Origin: Cyanobacteria bacterium UBA9579
GTDB taxonomy: Bacteria > Cyanobacteriota > Vampirovibrionia > Gastranaerophilales > UBA9579
Assembly (NCBI GenBank): GCA_003499585.1
Contig: DNSU01000130.1
Span: 1-13,738, forward strand
Direction: 5' to 3'
DNA length: 13,738 bases
Below, one piece after another: positions 7,514 to 13,738 of this stretch. Position 1 is the stretch's first letter. Every line of letters begins with the position of its first letter. The notes below the pieces were generated by a model. That model made no database searches. It was not told the origin of the DNA and saw only the letters and a program-made list of their open reading frames with translations. The position numbers and the translations under genes are program-made.

Positions 7514-8542
7514 ATGAATTATTTATATCCTGTAAAAACTGAAGATGGCACTATCAGCTTATTTAATACTGAAGTTAACGATGTATACCACAGCAAAATT
7601 GGCGCTTACACAGAAGCGCTGAATAAATTCGTCATACCTTCAGGAGTCTTGGATTTTGTAAAAAATAGTAATGACGTTAATATACTTGATATGTGCTTCG
7701 GGCTTGGTTATAACAGCAAAGTTGCAATAAATGAAATCTGGAAAGTCAACCCCAACTGCAAAATAAACATTACGGCTCTTGAATATGATCCTAATGTTTT
7801 AGCATTTTCAGTAATTACTCCCCCATATAATATAGATAGCAAGATAAATGAAGCATTTAATACGGCAATATCAAGTGTCATAGATATAGAGACATTCATC
7901 AGAGATTTATCTAAAGACGTAAATTTTGCAAGGCCTGATATAGCCCTTGAATTTTTTCAGGAATATAAAACCATATCCAAGGTCTCTAAAAACGAGTCCT
8001 TACATAATATATATTATCGGTCTATTTCAGATAGAAATAAAAACATCCAAATGGTTGATTACAATAGCGATTTACTGAATATCGATATATTTATCTGTGA
8101 TGCAAGGCATGTAATAAGAGACCTAAACCCCTATTATCACTATATATTTCACGACCCATTCACTCCGTCTAAACTGCCAACATTATGGACTGTAGAAATA
8201 TTTAAAGAATATAACAGGCTACTAGATGATAATGGTAATATCACAACATATAGTGCAGCTTCTCCTATACGTGCTGGCTTAATTGAAGCTGGTTTTTATG
8301 TTGGTAAAACTGATCCTATTGGTAGGAATGAGTCTGGAACTATAGCTATCAAGAAAAAAGAATTAATTAAAACTGATTTATCAGATAAAGAAAAAGGATT
8401 ATTAAATACAAATGCAGGAATTCCTTATAATGATCAGGAATTTAAACATAATGCAGCTCAGATTCTTGAATACAGAGAAGAATTACAAAAGTCATCTGGT
8501 AAGACATCCACCAGTAAATATCTAAAGAGTTTTATAAAATAA
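7514..8542 (+). CDS. MnmC/MnmD-like SAM-dependent methyltransferase
   Basis: This is a 342-residue protein with a Rossmann methyltransferase core. Motif I reads ILDMCFGLGYNSKVA (57-71). The second strand ends in the acidic ALEYD (88-92). DARHVIRDL (196-204) leads to the catalytic-region block HDPFTPSKLPTLWT (213-226), then a TTYSAASPIRAGLIEAGF segment (244-261) and a Gly-rich end. This order matches the methyltransferase half of MnmC (COG4121), which in stand-alone form (MnmD) finishes mnm5(s2)U34 in the tRNA wobble position; cyanobacterial-type homologs are stand-alone. The substrate is inferred. Two features are unusual: a long segment between the acidic strand and the DAR motif (about 100-190), and a hydrophilic C-terminal tail of about 60 residues. 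The ATG is preceded by GAGAG. No oxidase domain is attached. Confidence 0.75.
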   Translation: MNYLYPVKTEDGTISLFNTEVNDVYHSKIGAYTEALNKFVIPSGVLDFVKNSNDVNILDMCFGLGYNSKVAINEIWKVNPNCKINITALEYDPNVLAFSVITPPYNIDSKINEAFNTAISSVIDIETFIRDLSKDVNFARPDIALEFFQEYKTISKVSKNESLHNIYYRSISDRNKNIQMVDYNSDLLNIDIFICDARHVIRDLNPYYHYIFHDPFTPSKLPTLWTVEIFKEYNRLLDDNGNITTYSAASPIRAGLIEAGFYVGKTDPIGRNESGTIAIKKKELIKTDLSDKEKGLLNTNAGIPYNDQEFKHNAAQILEYREELQKSSGKTSTSKYLKSFIK

Positions 8543-8903
8543 ATGAAATTGTATTAGCTAATATATATCAGTATTTTAAACTTATTAACTCTTTAAATAT
8601 TAAAGTCTATAGCGTATTTATAGATTAATTATCAAGAAAATACATAGTTAACGACTTATCTCAATATTTATTGGGATAATAGCCACAGGATTACTTAAAA
8701 TTATCCTAATCTATACAGGATTATCACTAATCGAGTGAGGAAATTAGCTGGATTTTCTGTAAGTATGAACTTTTAAAAACAGTTATGAGTGTTCAGGATT
8801 AATAAAAACCCTGACATGTTAGATCATCGGGATTATTAAAAGTATATTTACTAACATTACAGATTATGAGTGCACAAAAGTTCATAATTTCAGGAGTAGG
8901 AAT
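8543..8903. other. 361-bp intergenic region with degenerate repeats
   Basis: No gene is seen. The left part has a 12-bp palindrome TATTAGCTAATA (8552-8563). The right part holds GGATTA repeats at 8688, 8718, 8796 and 8830, and inverted relatives such as ATTATCC (8700-8706), which pairs with GGATAAT (8674-8680). An 11-bp inverted repeat, TATGAACTTTT (8764-8774) and AAAAGTTCATA (8876-8886), encloses about 100 bp just before the glycosyltransferase ribosome binding site. TTATGAGTG is directly repeated at 8783-8791 and 8864-8872. No clear terminator follows the methyltransferase. Confidence 0.5.
8892..8896 (+). promoter_or_regulatory. Shine-Dalgarno AGGAG that selects a GTG start
   Basis: AGGAG sits 7 nt before the GTG at 8904. 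The overlapping ATG at 8902 is in another frame that stops after four codons, so the GTG is the functional start of the glycosyltransferase. Confidence 0.7.
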
Positions 8904-9935
8904 GTGGAACCGCTAATTAGCATATGTATACCTAATCATAATTACGAAAACTACATTAAAGAGACTATTGATAGTATTCTAGCACAGACTTATCAGAACT
9001 TTGAGATTATTGTAATTGATGATAAGTCAACAGATAAGTCAGTTGAAATAGTTAAAAGTTATAGTGATCCTAGAATAAAACTATATGAAAATGATATAAA
9101 CCTTTATACATTCAGGACAAATAACAAAGCAATGAGCTTGGCCAAGGGTGAATTAATTACCATACTTCATTCTGATGATAAATATGCGCCAAATTTCCTT
9201 GAAGAGATAGTAAAATCATATAATAAGTATCCTCAACATAAAGTATTCATTACAGGAGTATACTTTTATCATTCTGAGGATGATAAGTTAACTCCATGGC
9301 ATCCTTATAAAAGTGGTGGAGTTAAATCACAAAAAGAGGTTTTAATTAGACTATACCATCAAAATAATATTGGCAATGGAGTTAACGTGGTTATACATCG
9401 AGATTGTCTAAAAACAGTAGGAGTATTCTCTTCTGAATATAAGTATATTGCTGATTATGATTATTTATTAAGACTGGCAAACAGGTATGAATTCGTGTAT
9501 ATCCCAGAAATGCTGACTTATTATAGAGTGCATAATGCTAATGCAACGAGTGTCAATATCAAACAAAGCGATAGAGATGAAGAAGCACGGAAAATTATGA
9601 GAAATAATTTTCTGGATAATGAAAATATACCTAAAAGTCTGCAAAATAAACTTTCCTATATTGCTACAAGCAATGAGATTCATAAAGCATTTTATATGGG
9701 AACCAGGTATAAATCAGGAGATTTAACAAGATTTATCTTAAATAATAAGAGAATACTTGACCCGGAAATTATTGCTGAGCCTTATTGGCATTTGATTTAT
9801 CTTCATAGTTTTTTAATAAATGAAAAGCTTCCAAAATACTGGTTGCAAATTGCGTCCAGATTAGGCCGTATAATCCTGTATCCAAATAAAATATACGTTA
9901 ATCAACTTATAGAAAGACTTATAAAACAAGCTTAA
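8904..9935 (+). CDS. Family 2 glycosyltransferase (GT-A), cytosolic
   Basis: This 343-residue protein starts at GTG. It shows the complete GT2 signature: ISICIPNHNYENYIKETIDS (5-24), nucleotide-binding IVIDDKSTD (36-44), KGELITILHSDD (81-92) carrying the metal-binding acidic pair, and the acceptor-side YIADYDYLLRL (181-191) followed by the conserved TYYRVHNAN. It likely adds a sugar to a surface polysaccharide, O-antigen or glycoprotein glycan; donor and acceptor cannot be read from sequence. The last 120 residues are basic and partly hydrophobic but contain no clear membrane span. It stands alone, with a repeat-rich 361-bp region upstream, and converges on rex: the stop codons overlap in TTAA at 9932-9935. 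It is much closer to the family consensus than the glycosyltransferase at 4173. Confidence 0.92.
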   Translation: MEPLISICIPNHNYENYIKETIDSILAQTYQNFEIIVIDDKSTDKSVEIVKSYSDPRIKLYENDINLYTFRTNNKAMSLAKGELITILHSDDKYAPNFLEEIVKSYNKYPQHKVFITGVYFYHSEDDKLTPWHPYKSGGVKSQKEVLIRLYHQNNIGNGVNVVIHRDCLKTVGVFSSEYKYIADYDYLLRLANRYEFVYIPEMLTYYRVHNANATSVNIKQSDRDEEARKIMRNNFLDNENIPKSLQNKLSYIATSNEIHKAFYMGTRYKSGDLTRFILNNKRILDPEIIAEPYWHLIYLHSFLINEKLPKYWLQIASRLGRIILYPNKIYVNQLIERLIKQA

Positions 9936-10567
9936 TCGTTCTTTCTCTTTGTTGAAACCATTGATGAAAAAACTACAAAACTTGCTGCTAGATCTTGACT
10001 GGAAACCAATACATGTTCTGGCACTTTTAGGCTTGTTGGTGCAAAGTTCCATATAGAGTTAATTCCTGATTTCACTAGAAAATCAGTTACTTCCTGTGCC
10101 ATTTCTGAAGGAACAGTAAGTATTGCCATTTGTACATTCATTTCTTTAACCATTTCCGGTAATTTTGAGAGGGAAAAAACTTCTTTATTACCTAGTCTTA
10201 AGGCTATTTTATGTGGGTCTGTATCAAATAAAGCCAGAATATCTAATCCGTATTTTTTAAAACCTTCATACTTTGCAAGTGCAATTCCCAGATTACCGGC
10301 ACCTATAAGAAATGCTTTTTTAGTATTATTAAAGCCTAAAAACTCTTCCAGATGTGCTTTGAATTCTTTTATATCAAATCCTACCTTAGGTTTGCCTACA
10401 TATCCTGTTGCAGCAATATCTTTTCTGACCTGTGTATCATCTATATCCAACAATTGAGCTATTGTAGCACTTGAAATGTATTTTTCACCTGATTCTAAGG
10501 ACTGACAAATGATATTATAATAGTTTGGCAGTCTTTTTAAAGTTGGTGCTGGCAGTTTCTTGCTCAT
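9932..10567 (-). CDS. rex: Redox-sensing transcriptional repressor Rex
   Basis: Rex binds DNA when NAD+ is high and is released by NADH, controlling fermentation, hydrogenase and anaerobic respiration genes. The 211-residue protein is the usual length. Its N-terminal winged helix includes SSATIAQLLDIDDTQVRKDI (32-51) and the wing around GKPKVGFDI. The Rossmann domain has FLIGAGNLGIAL (86-97), the acidic FDTD (114-117) and ILTVPSEMAQ. It continues with INSIWNFAPTSLKVP, which is characteristic of Rex, and closes with the domain-swapped helix QDLAASFVVF. It lies 95 bp downstream of hydA on the same strand, so it may be cotranscribed with the hydrogenase; a TATAAT at 10592-10597 (minus strand) could give a separate promoter. 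No full Rex operator palindrome is visible in the gap; the hydrogenase operon's own promoter lies outside the window. Its 3' end overlaps the convergent glycosyltransferase by 4 bp. Confidence 0.97.
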   Translation of the reverse strand: MSKKLPAPTLKRLPNYYNIICQSLESGEKYISSATIAQLLDIDDTQVRKDIAATGYVGKPKVGFDIKEFKAHLEEFLGFNNTKKAFLIGAGNLGIALAKYEGFKKYGLDILALFDTDPHKIALRLGNKEVFSLSKLPEMVKEMNVQMAILTVPSEMAQEVTDFLVKSGINSIWNFAPTSLKVPEHVLVSSQDLAASFVVFSSMVSTKRKND

Positions 10568-10662
10568 TTACAAACCTAATCTCTCTAAAATATTATATAT
10601 AGAATTTTAACATAAGATATTTAGTGAAAATTTTAAATCTATGATACTACGATCAAATTAGT

Positions 10663-12429
10663 TTATTTCGTAATCAATTCAATATCTTTTTCTATACCGC
10701 TATTCTTCTTTTTATAACGAGTATGAAGAAGCTTATGAGAAATCTTACTGTTTGGGCTTTGTAACAATTTCTTATAAAGATTTTGCACTTCAGGATTTTC
10801 ATGTGATTTGTGAATCGGCAATTCTTTATCAGCTTTATAAAGCCCTTCAGACCTGCTGCTTTTTATGGTACAATCCTTACAGCTCTGTGACTGACCGCCT
10901 CCACCAATACATCCTCCAGGGCATGCCATTACTTCTACAATGTCATAATGAGCCTCACCTTTATTAATTTTATCAACAAGGTTGCTTGCTTCCTGTAGTC
11001 CGTTTACGATAGCTATTCTGACTTTTGTACCGTCAATATCAACAGTCAGCTCTTTAAGTTTATCCAGTCCTCTGGCTTCGGTAATATCAAATTTTTCAAG
11101 AGCATTACCCGTAACCATCTCATATGCAGTTCTTACTACAGCTTCTGCTACACCGCCTGATGAACCGAATATTACTCCAGCACCTGTCAGGATACCAAAA
11201 GGAGTATCTAACTCTTCCGGCTCAATATTGTTCAAGTCAATACCTGCTTCTTTAATCATTCTGATTAATTCCTGAGTAGTTAAAACAATATCTACATCCT
11301 GAATACCATTTTCTGCAAATTCATCACGCTGGGCTTCTGCTTTCTTGGCTGTACAGGGCATTATGGATACAACTGTCAGATTTTCCGGTTCAATATTGTA
11401 CTCTTTGGTGAGGTATTTTTTTGCAATTGATCCAAACATTTGCTGAGGAGATTTGCAGGTGGATAAATTATCAAGTAATTCCGGATGTTTTAACTCTGCA
11501 AATCTAACCCATGCCGGGCAACAGCTAGTAAACAGTGGAAGTTTTTCGCCATTTTGCAGTCTGGTTATAAACTCGGCTGTTTCTTCCATAACTGTCATAT
11601 CAGCAGCAAAGGATGTATCAAATACCTGATTAAATCCTATTTTCTTTAATGCTGCGACTATTAAACCAATAGTATTCACTCCTGGTTTAAGGCCGAATGC
11701 TTCACCAAGGGCAACACGAACAGCAGGAGCAATCTGAGCTATAACAAATTTTTTCTCATCAAAAATAGCGTTCCATGTATTATCTATCTCGGATTTAATA
11801 GTTAATGCGCCTGTCGGACAAACAGAAACACATTGACCGCAGTATACACAATCAACGTCACATAAGCTCTTGCCATAAGCCGGAGCTACAACTGTATGAG
11901 AACCTCTGTTTGAAAAATCAAGCACGTTTTGTCCCTGAACTTCTTTGCACATTCTTACACAATCCCCGCAAAGAATGCATTTATTAGGATCTCTTACTAT
12001 AGATGGATTTTCATCATCTATAGGGAGTTCAATTTCTCTTTTGCCAAATCTGACATTTTTAATGCCCATTTTTTGGGTAAGATCCTGAAGTTCACAGCTG
12101 CTGCTTTTTTCGCAGGTTGTACATTCACTGTTGTGATTAGCAAGAATTAATTCCAGAGAAATCTTCCTGACTCTTCTGGTTCTTTCTGTATTCACTCTTA
12201 TTTTTAACCCAGGTTCAGGAGGAACAGAACAGCTAGCCTGAACACCTCTGCCTTCAATCTCAACGACGCACATACGGCATCCGCCATAAATACTAAGATC
12301 AGGCCTATAGCAAAATGTAGGAACTTCAATGCCGGCATTTCTTATAACTTCGAGTAAATTTCTCTCGTTGGTATAAGTTACCTCACGCCCATCTATATAT
12401 AATGTATTTTTTATTAATGTTTCTGTCAT
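10663..12429 (-). CDS. hydA: [FeFe] hydrogenase catalytic subunit HydA (NADH/ferredoxin-linked type)
   Basis: It reversibly reduces protons to H2, probably in the cytosol with HydB and a HydC-like subunit. Numbering is from the ATG at 12429 (588 residues). An N-terminal [2Fe-2S] domain has Cys40/51/54/67. A His-Cys3 [4Fe-4S] site has His99 and Cys103/106/112. A two-cluster ferredoxin domain has Cys151/154/157/161 and Cys194/197/200/204. The H-cluster domain has L1 TSCCPAW (301-307; Cys303 proton relay, Cys304 ligand), L2 MPCTAKKAE with Cys359, and L3 VMACPGGCIGGGGQ with Cys503/507. The C-terminal SHENP and SHKLLHTRY blocks are typical. After L3, the usual GGGQP reads GGGQSQSCKDC, adding Cys517 and Cys520. 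The frame extends 27 nt further to a TTG at 12456, but the ATG has AGAGGTG 11 nt upstream and starts at the conserved region, so I prefer it. HydB ends 27 bp upstream. Confidence 0.96.
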   Translation of the reverse strand: MTETLIKNTLYIDGREVTYTNERNLLEVIRNAGIEVPTFCYRPDLSIYGGCRMCVVEIEGRGVQASCSVPPEPGLKIRVNTERTRRVRKISLELILANHNSECTTCEKSSSCELQDLTQKMGIKNVRFGKREIELPIDDENPSIVRDPNKCILCGDCVRMCKEVQGQNVLDFSNRGSHTVVAPAYGKSLCDVDCVYCGQCVSVCPTGALTIKSEIDNTWNAIFDEKKFVIAQIAPAVRVALGEAFGLKPGVNTIGLIVAALKKIGFNQVFDTSFAADMTVMEETAEFITRLQNGEKLPLFTSCCPAWVRFAELKHPELLDNLSTCKSPQQMFGSIAKKYLTKEYNIEPENLTVVSIMPCTAKKAEAQRDEFAENGIQDVDIVLTTQELIRMIKEAGIDLNNIEPEELDTPFGILTGAGVIFGSSGGVAEAVVRTAYEMVTGNALEKFDITEARGLDKLKELTVDIDGTKVRIAIVNGLQEASNLVDKINKGEAHYDIVEVMACPGGCIGGGGQSQSCKDCTIKSSRSEGLYKADKELPIHKSHENPEVQNLYKKLLQSPNSKISHKLLHTRYKKKNSGIEKDIELITK

Positions 12430-12440
12430 ATTATTTATTA

Positions 12441-12447
12441 CACCTCT
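12441..12447 (-). promoter_or_regulatory. Shine-Dalgarno AGAGGTG of hydA
   Basis: On the minus strand AGAGGTG lies 11 nt before the ATG at 12429 and within the 27-bp gap after the hydB stop. It would fall inside the gene if the TTG at 12456 were used, which argues for the ATG. The overlapping TTAGAGGT (12442-12449) is the exact complement of ACCTCTAA, found twice in the candidate small RNA. Confidence 0.55.
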
Positions 12448-12456
12448 AAAAGCCAA

Positions 12457-13738
12457 TTAACCTGTTATTGCCTTAAATGGGCATGCCTTTATGCAAGCTC
12501 CGCATTTTATACATTTATCCTGATTGATAACGTAAGGCTCTTTTATCTTGCCTTCAATGGCATCAACTGGGCATTGTCTTGCACATTTTGAGCAGCCTTT
12601 GCATAAATCTTTAATTATCTCTATCTTCTTGAATGCTTCACACACTCCTGCCGGACAGCGGCCTTCCAGAATATGTGCCAGATATTCACCTCTGAAATGT
12701 TTTAATGTCGATAAAATCGGATTTGGAGCAGTTTTCCCGAGACCGCATAATGAACCGTCTTTTACTGCCAGAGCCAATTCTTCCAATATTTCAAGATCAG
12801 CTAAATTTGCCTTACCTGCAACGATTTTTTCGAGAATTTTAAGCATATTCTTGGTGCCTTCTCTGCAAGGAGTGCACTTTCCACAGGATTCATTCTGTGT
12901 AAAATTCATAAAGAATCTTGCTATTTCAACTATGCAGGTTTCTTCATTCATTACTACTAATCCGCCAGAACCTATCATTGCTCCTGCTTTGGTTAATGAA
13001 TCGTAATCAAGAGGCATATCAAGATGTTCTTCGGTCAAACAGCCGCCTGATGGTCCGCCAATTTGAACTGCTTTAAATTTCTTGTTGTTTCTTATTCCGC
13101 CACCTATATCAAAAATAATCTCTCTTAATGTGGTGCCCATTGGAACTTCAATTAATCCGGTATTTCTTACTTCGCCTGTTAATGCAAATGTCTTTGTACC
13201 CGCATTATTTGCAGTTCCTAAATCTTTAAACCATTGTGCACCATTATTGATAATCAATGGTACATTGGCAAAAGTTTCCACATTATTAATAAGAGTCGGC
13301 TTTCCAAATAAACCTTTATTTGCAGGGAATGGAGGCTTTATTCTTGGCATGCCTCTTTCACCTTCAATAGATGCAATAAGAGCTGTTTCTTCACCGCAAA
13401 CAAATGCTCCTGCACCTTCTTTAATATGAATATTGAAAGAGAAGTTGTTTCCTAAAATATTTTTGCCAAGAAAACCAAATTCCTGAGCCTGCGCAATTGC
13501 TCTTTTTAATCTGGTAACAGCCAGAGGATATTCTGCTCTTACATAAATATATCCTTCATCTGCTCCAACTGCATAGGCTGCAATTGTCATGCCTTCAATA
13601 ATTCTATGTGGATCACCTTCCATGAGACTTCTATCCATAAATGCTCCAGGATCGCCTTCGTCACCATTGCAAATGATGTACTTTTTATCATTCTGAGCAG
13701 CGCGAACAAAGAGCCATTTCTTACCTGTAGGAAATCCA
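12457..13738 (-). CDS. hydB: NuoF-like flavoprotein subunit of [FeFe] hydrogenase, HydB (N-terminus outside window)
   Basis: HydB is the NAD(H)- and FMN-binding partner that exchanges electrons with HydA. The last 426 residues are visible; the frame stays open to the right edge. The visible part begins within the FMN/NADH loop at [10 protein letters not shown] and continues with the conserved [14 protein letters not shown] (23-36). [19 protein letters not shown] (about 108-126) is next. The NuoF-type [4Fe-4S] site follows ([12 protein letters not shown], Cys285/288/291, with Cys331). Two C-terminal ferredoxin-type [4Fe-4S] motifs follow, Cys379/382/385/389 and Cys409/412/415/419, as in HydB and HndC rather than complex I NuoF. 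A 2Fe-2S thioredoxin-like domain is expected before the visible part. The gene precedes hydA by 27 bp. An electron-bifurcating mode (NADH plus reduced ferredoxin) is plausible but cannot be proved from sequence. Confidence 0.95.
   Translation of the reverse strand, partial: GFPTGKKWLFVRAAQNDKKYIICNGDEGDPGAFMDRSLMEGDPHRIIEGMTIAAYAVGADEGYIYVRAEYPLAVTRLKRAIAQAQEFGFLGKNILGNNFSFNIHIKEGAGAFVCGEETALIASIEGERGMPRIKPPFPANKGLFGKPTLINNVETFANVPLIINNGAQWFKDLGTANNAGTKTFALTGEVRNTGLIEVPMGTTLREIIFDIGGGIRNNKKFKAVQIGGPSGGCLTEEHLDMPLDYDSLTKAGAMIGSGGLVVMNEETCIVEIARFFMNFTQNESCGKCTPCREGTKNMLKILEKIVAGKANLADLEILEELALAVKDGSLCGLGKTAPNPILSTLKHFRGEYLAHILEGRCPAGVCEAFKKIEIIKDLCKGCSKCARQCPVDAIEGKIKEPYVINQDKCIKCGACIKACPFKAITG

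Noticed and set aside
7336..7542. Plus-strand 68-codon frame before the methyltransferase
   Set aside because: It overlaps the methyltransferase start, has a poor start context and covers the TGACGT-rich promoter region. Its composition looks like translated AT-rich spacer.
7708..7899. Minus-strand hydrophobic 63-codon frame
   Set aside because: It is antisense to the well-supported methyltransferase core; hydrophobicity is a common artefact of antisense AT-rich DNA.
8552..8563. TATTAGCTAATA as terminator of the methyltransferase
   Set aside because: It is a perfect 12-bp palindrome, but there is no loop and no T-run, so it does not meet intrinsic terminator criteria.
9861..10052. Minus-strand 63-codon frame across the glycosyltransferase/rex junction
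   Set aside because: It is out of frame with rex and antisense to the glycosyltransferase; both of those have clear family motifs.
10568..10662. Possible Rex operator between hydA and rex
   Set aside because: Only half-site-like pieces (TTTTCAC, GTTAAAA) are present, with no convincing dyad of the TTGTGA-N6-TCACAA type.
10752..13429. Plus-strand frames of 60-152 codons opposite hydA and hydB
   Set aside because: They are antisense shadows of strongly conserved cysteine-rich hydrogenase genes and show no family motifs.

Overview
This is a low-GC, AT-rich chromosomal window from a bacterium that looks like a fermentative anaerobe. It carries a multi-cofactor [FeFe] hydrogenase with its NuoF-like partner and the redox repressor Rex, beside housekeeping genes (enolase, an S4-domain ribosome-rescue protein, dihydropteroate synthase). 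A Gastranaerophilales/Melainabacteria-type or clostridial-type host would fit. That placement is inferred from gene content and composition only, because no rRNA or other strong taxonomic marker lies in the window. I see no tRNA, rRNA, CRISPR array, transposase or phage gene.

Layout: bases 1-1665 hold two overlapping minus-strand genes for paralogous DUF4013-type membrane proteins; the first is cut by the window edge. Bases 1666-2005 are non-coding and hold a 26-bp perfect AT palindrome, a roughly 102-bp imperfect palindromic repeat and the enolase terminator. Bases 2006-3606 are a minus-strand rqcP-eno pair. Bases 3607-4172 are non-coding, with several palindromes and a candidate plus-strand small RNA of about 70 nt ending in a clear intrinsic terminator. 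Bases 4173-6410 hold a divergent GT-A-like glycosyltransferase and a long-form dihydropteroate synthase. Bases 6411-7513 hold a possible 48-aa ORF, an unrecognised coiled-coil protein on the minus strand, and a divergent promoter region with a cluster of TGACGT hexamers. Bases 7514-8542 encode an MnmC/MnmD-like methyltransferase. Bases 8543-8903 are non-coding with GGATTA-type repeats. Bases 8904-9935 encode a canonical family 2 glycosyltransferase that meets rex tail to tail. Bases 9932-13738 form a minus-strand hydB-hydA-rex cluster, open at the right edge.

How it works together: HydB and HydA form an NAD(H)/ferredoxin-linked hydrogenase, and Rex, encoded directly downstream, is the expected NADH/NAD+ sensor controlling it. 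Enolase supplies the glycolytic context. The two glycosyltransferases and the small-protein region between them look like accessory surface-glycan and hypothetical genes. The points most worth following up are the candidate small RNA with two anti-Shine-Dalgarno-like CCTCTAA segments, the TGACGT cluster between the coiled-coil gene and the methyltransferase, and two extra cysteines after the last H-cluster motif of HydA.
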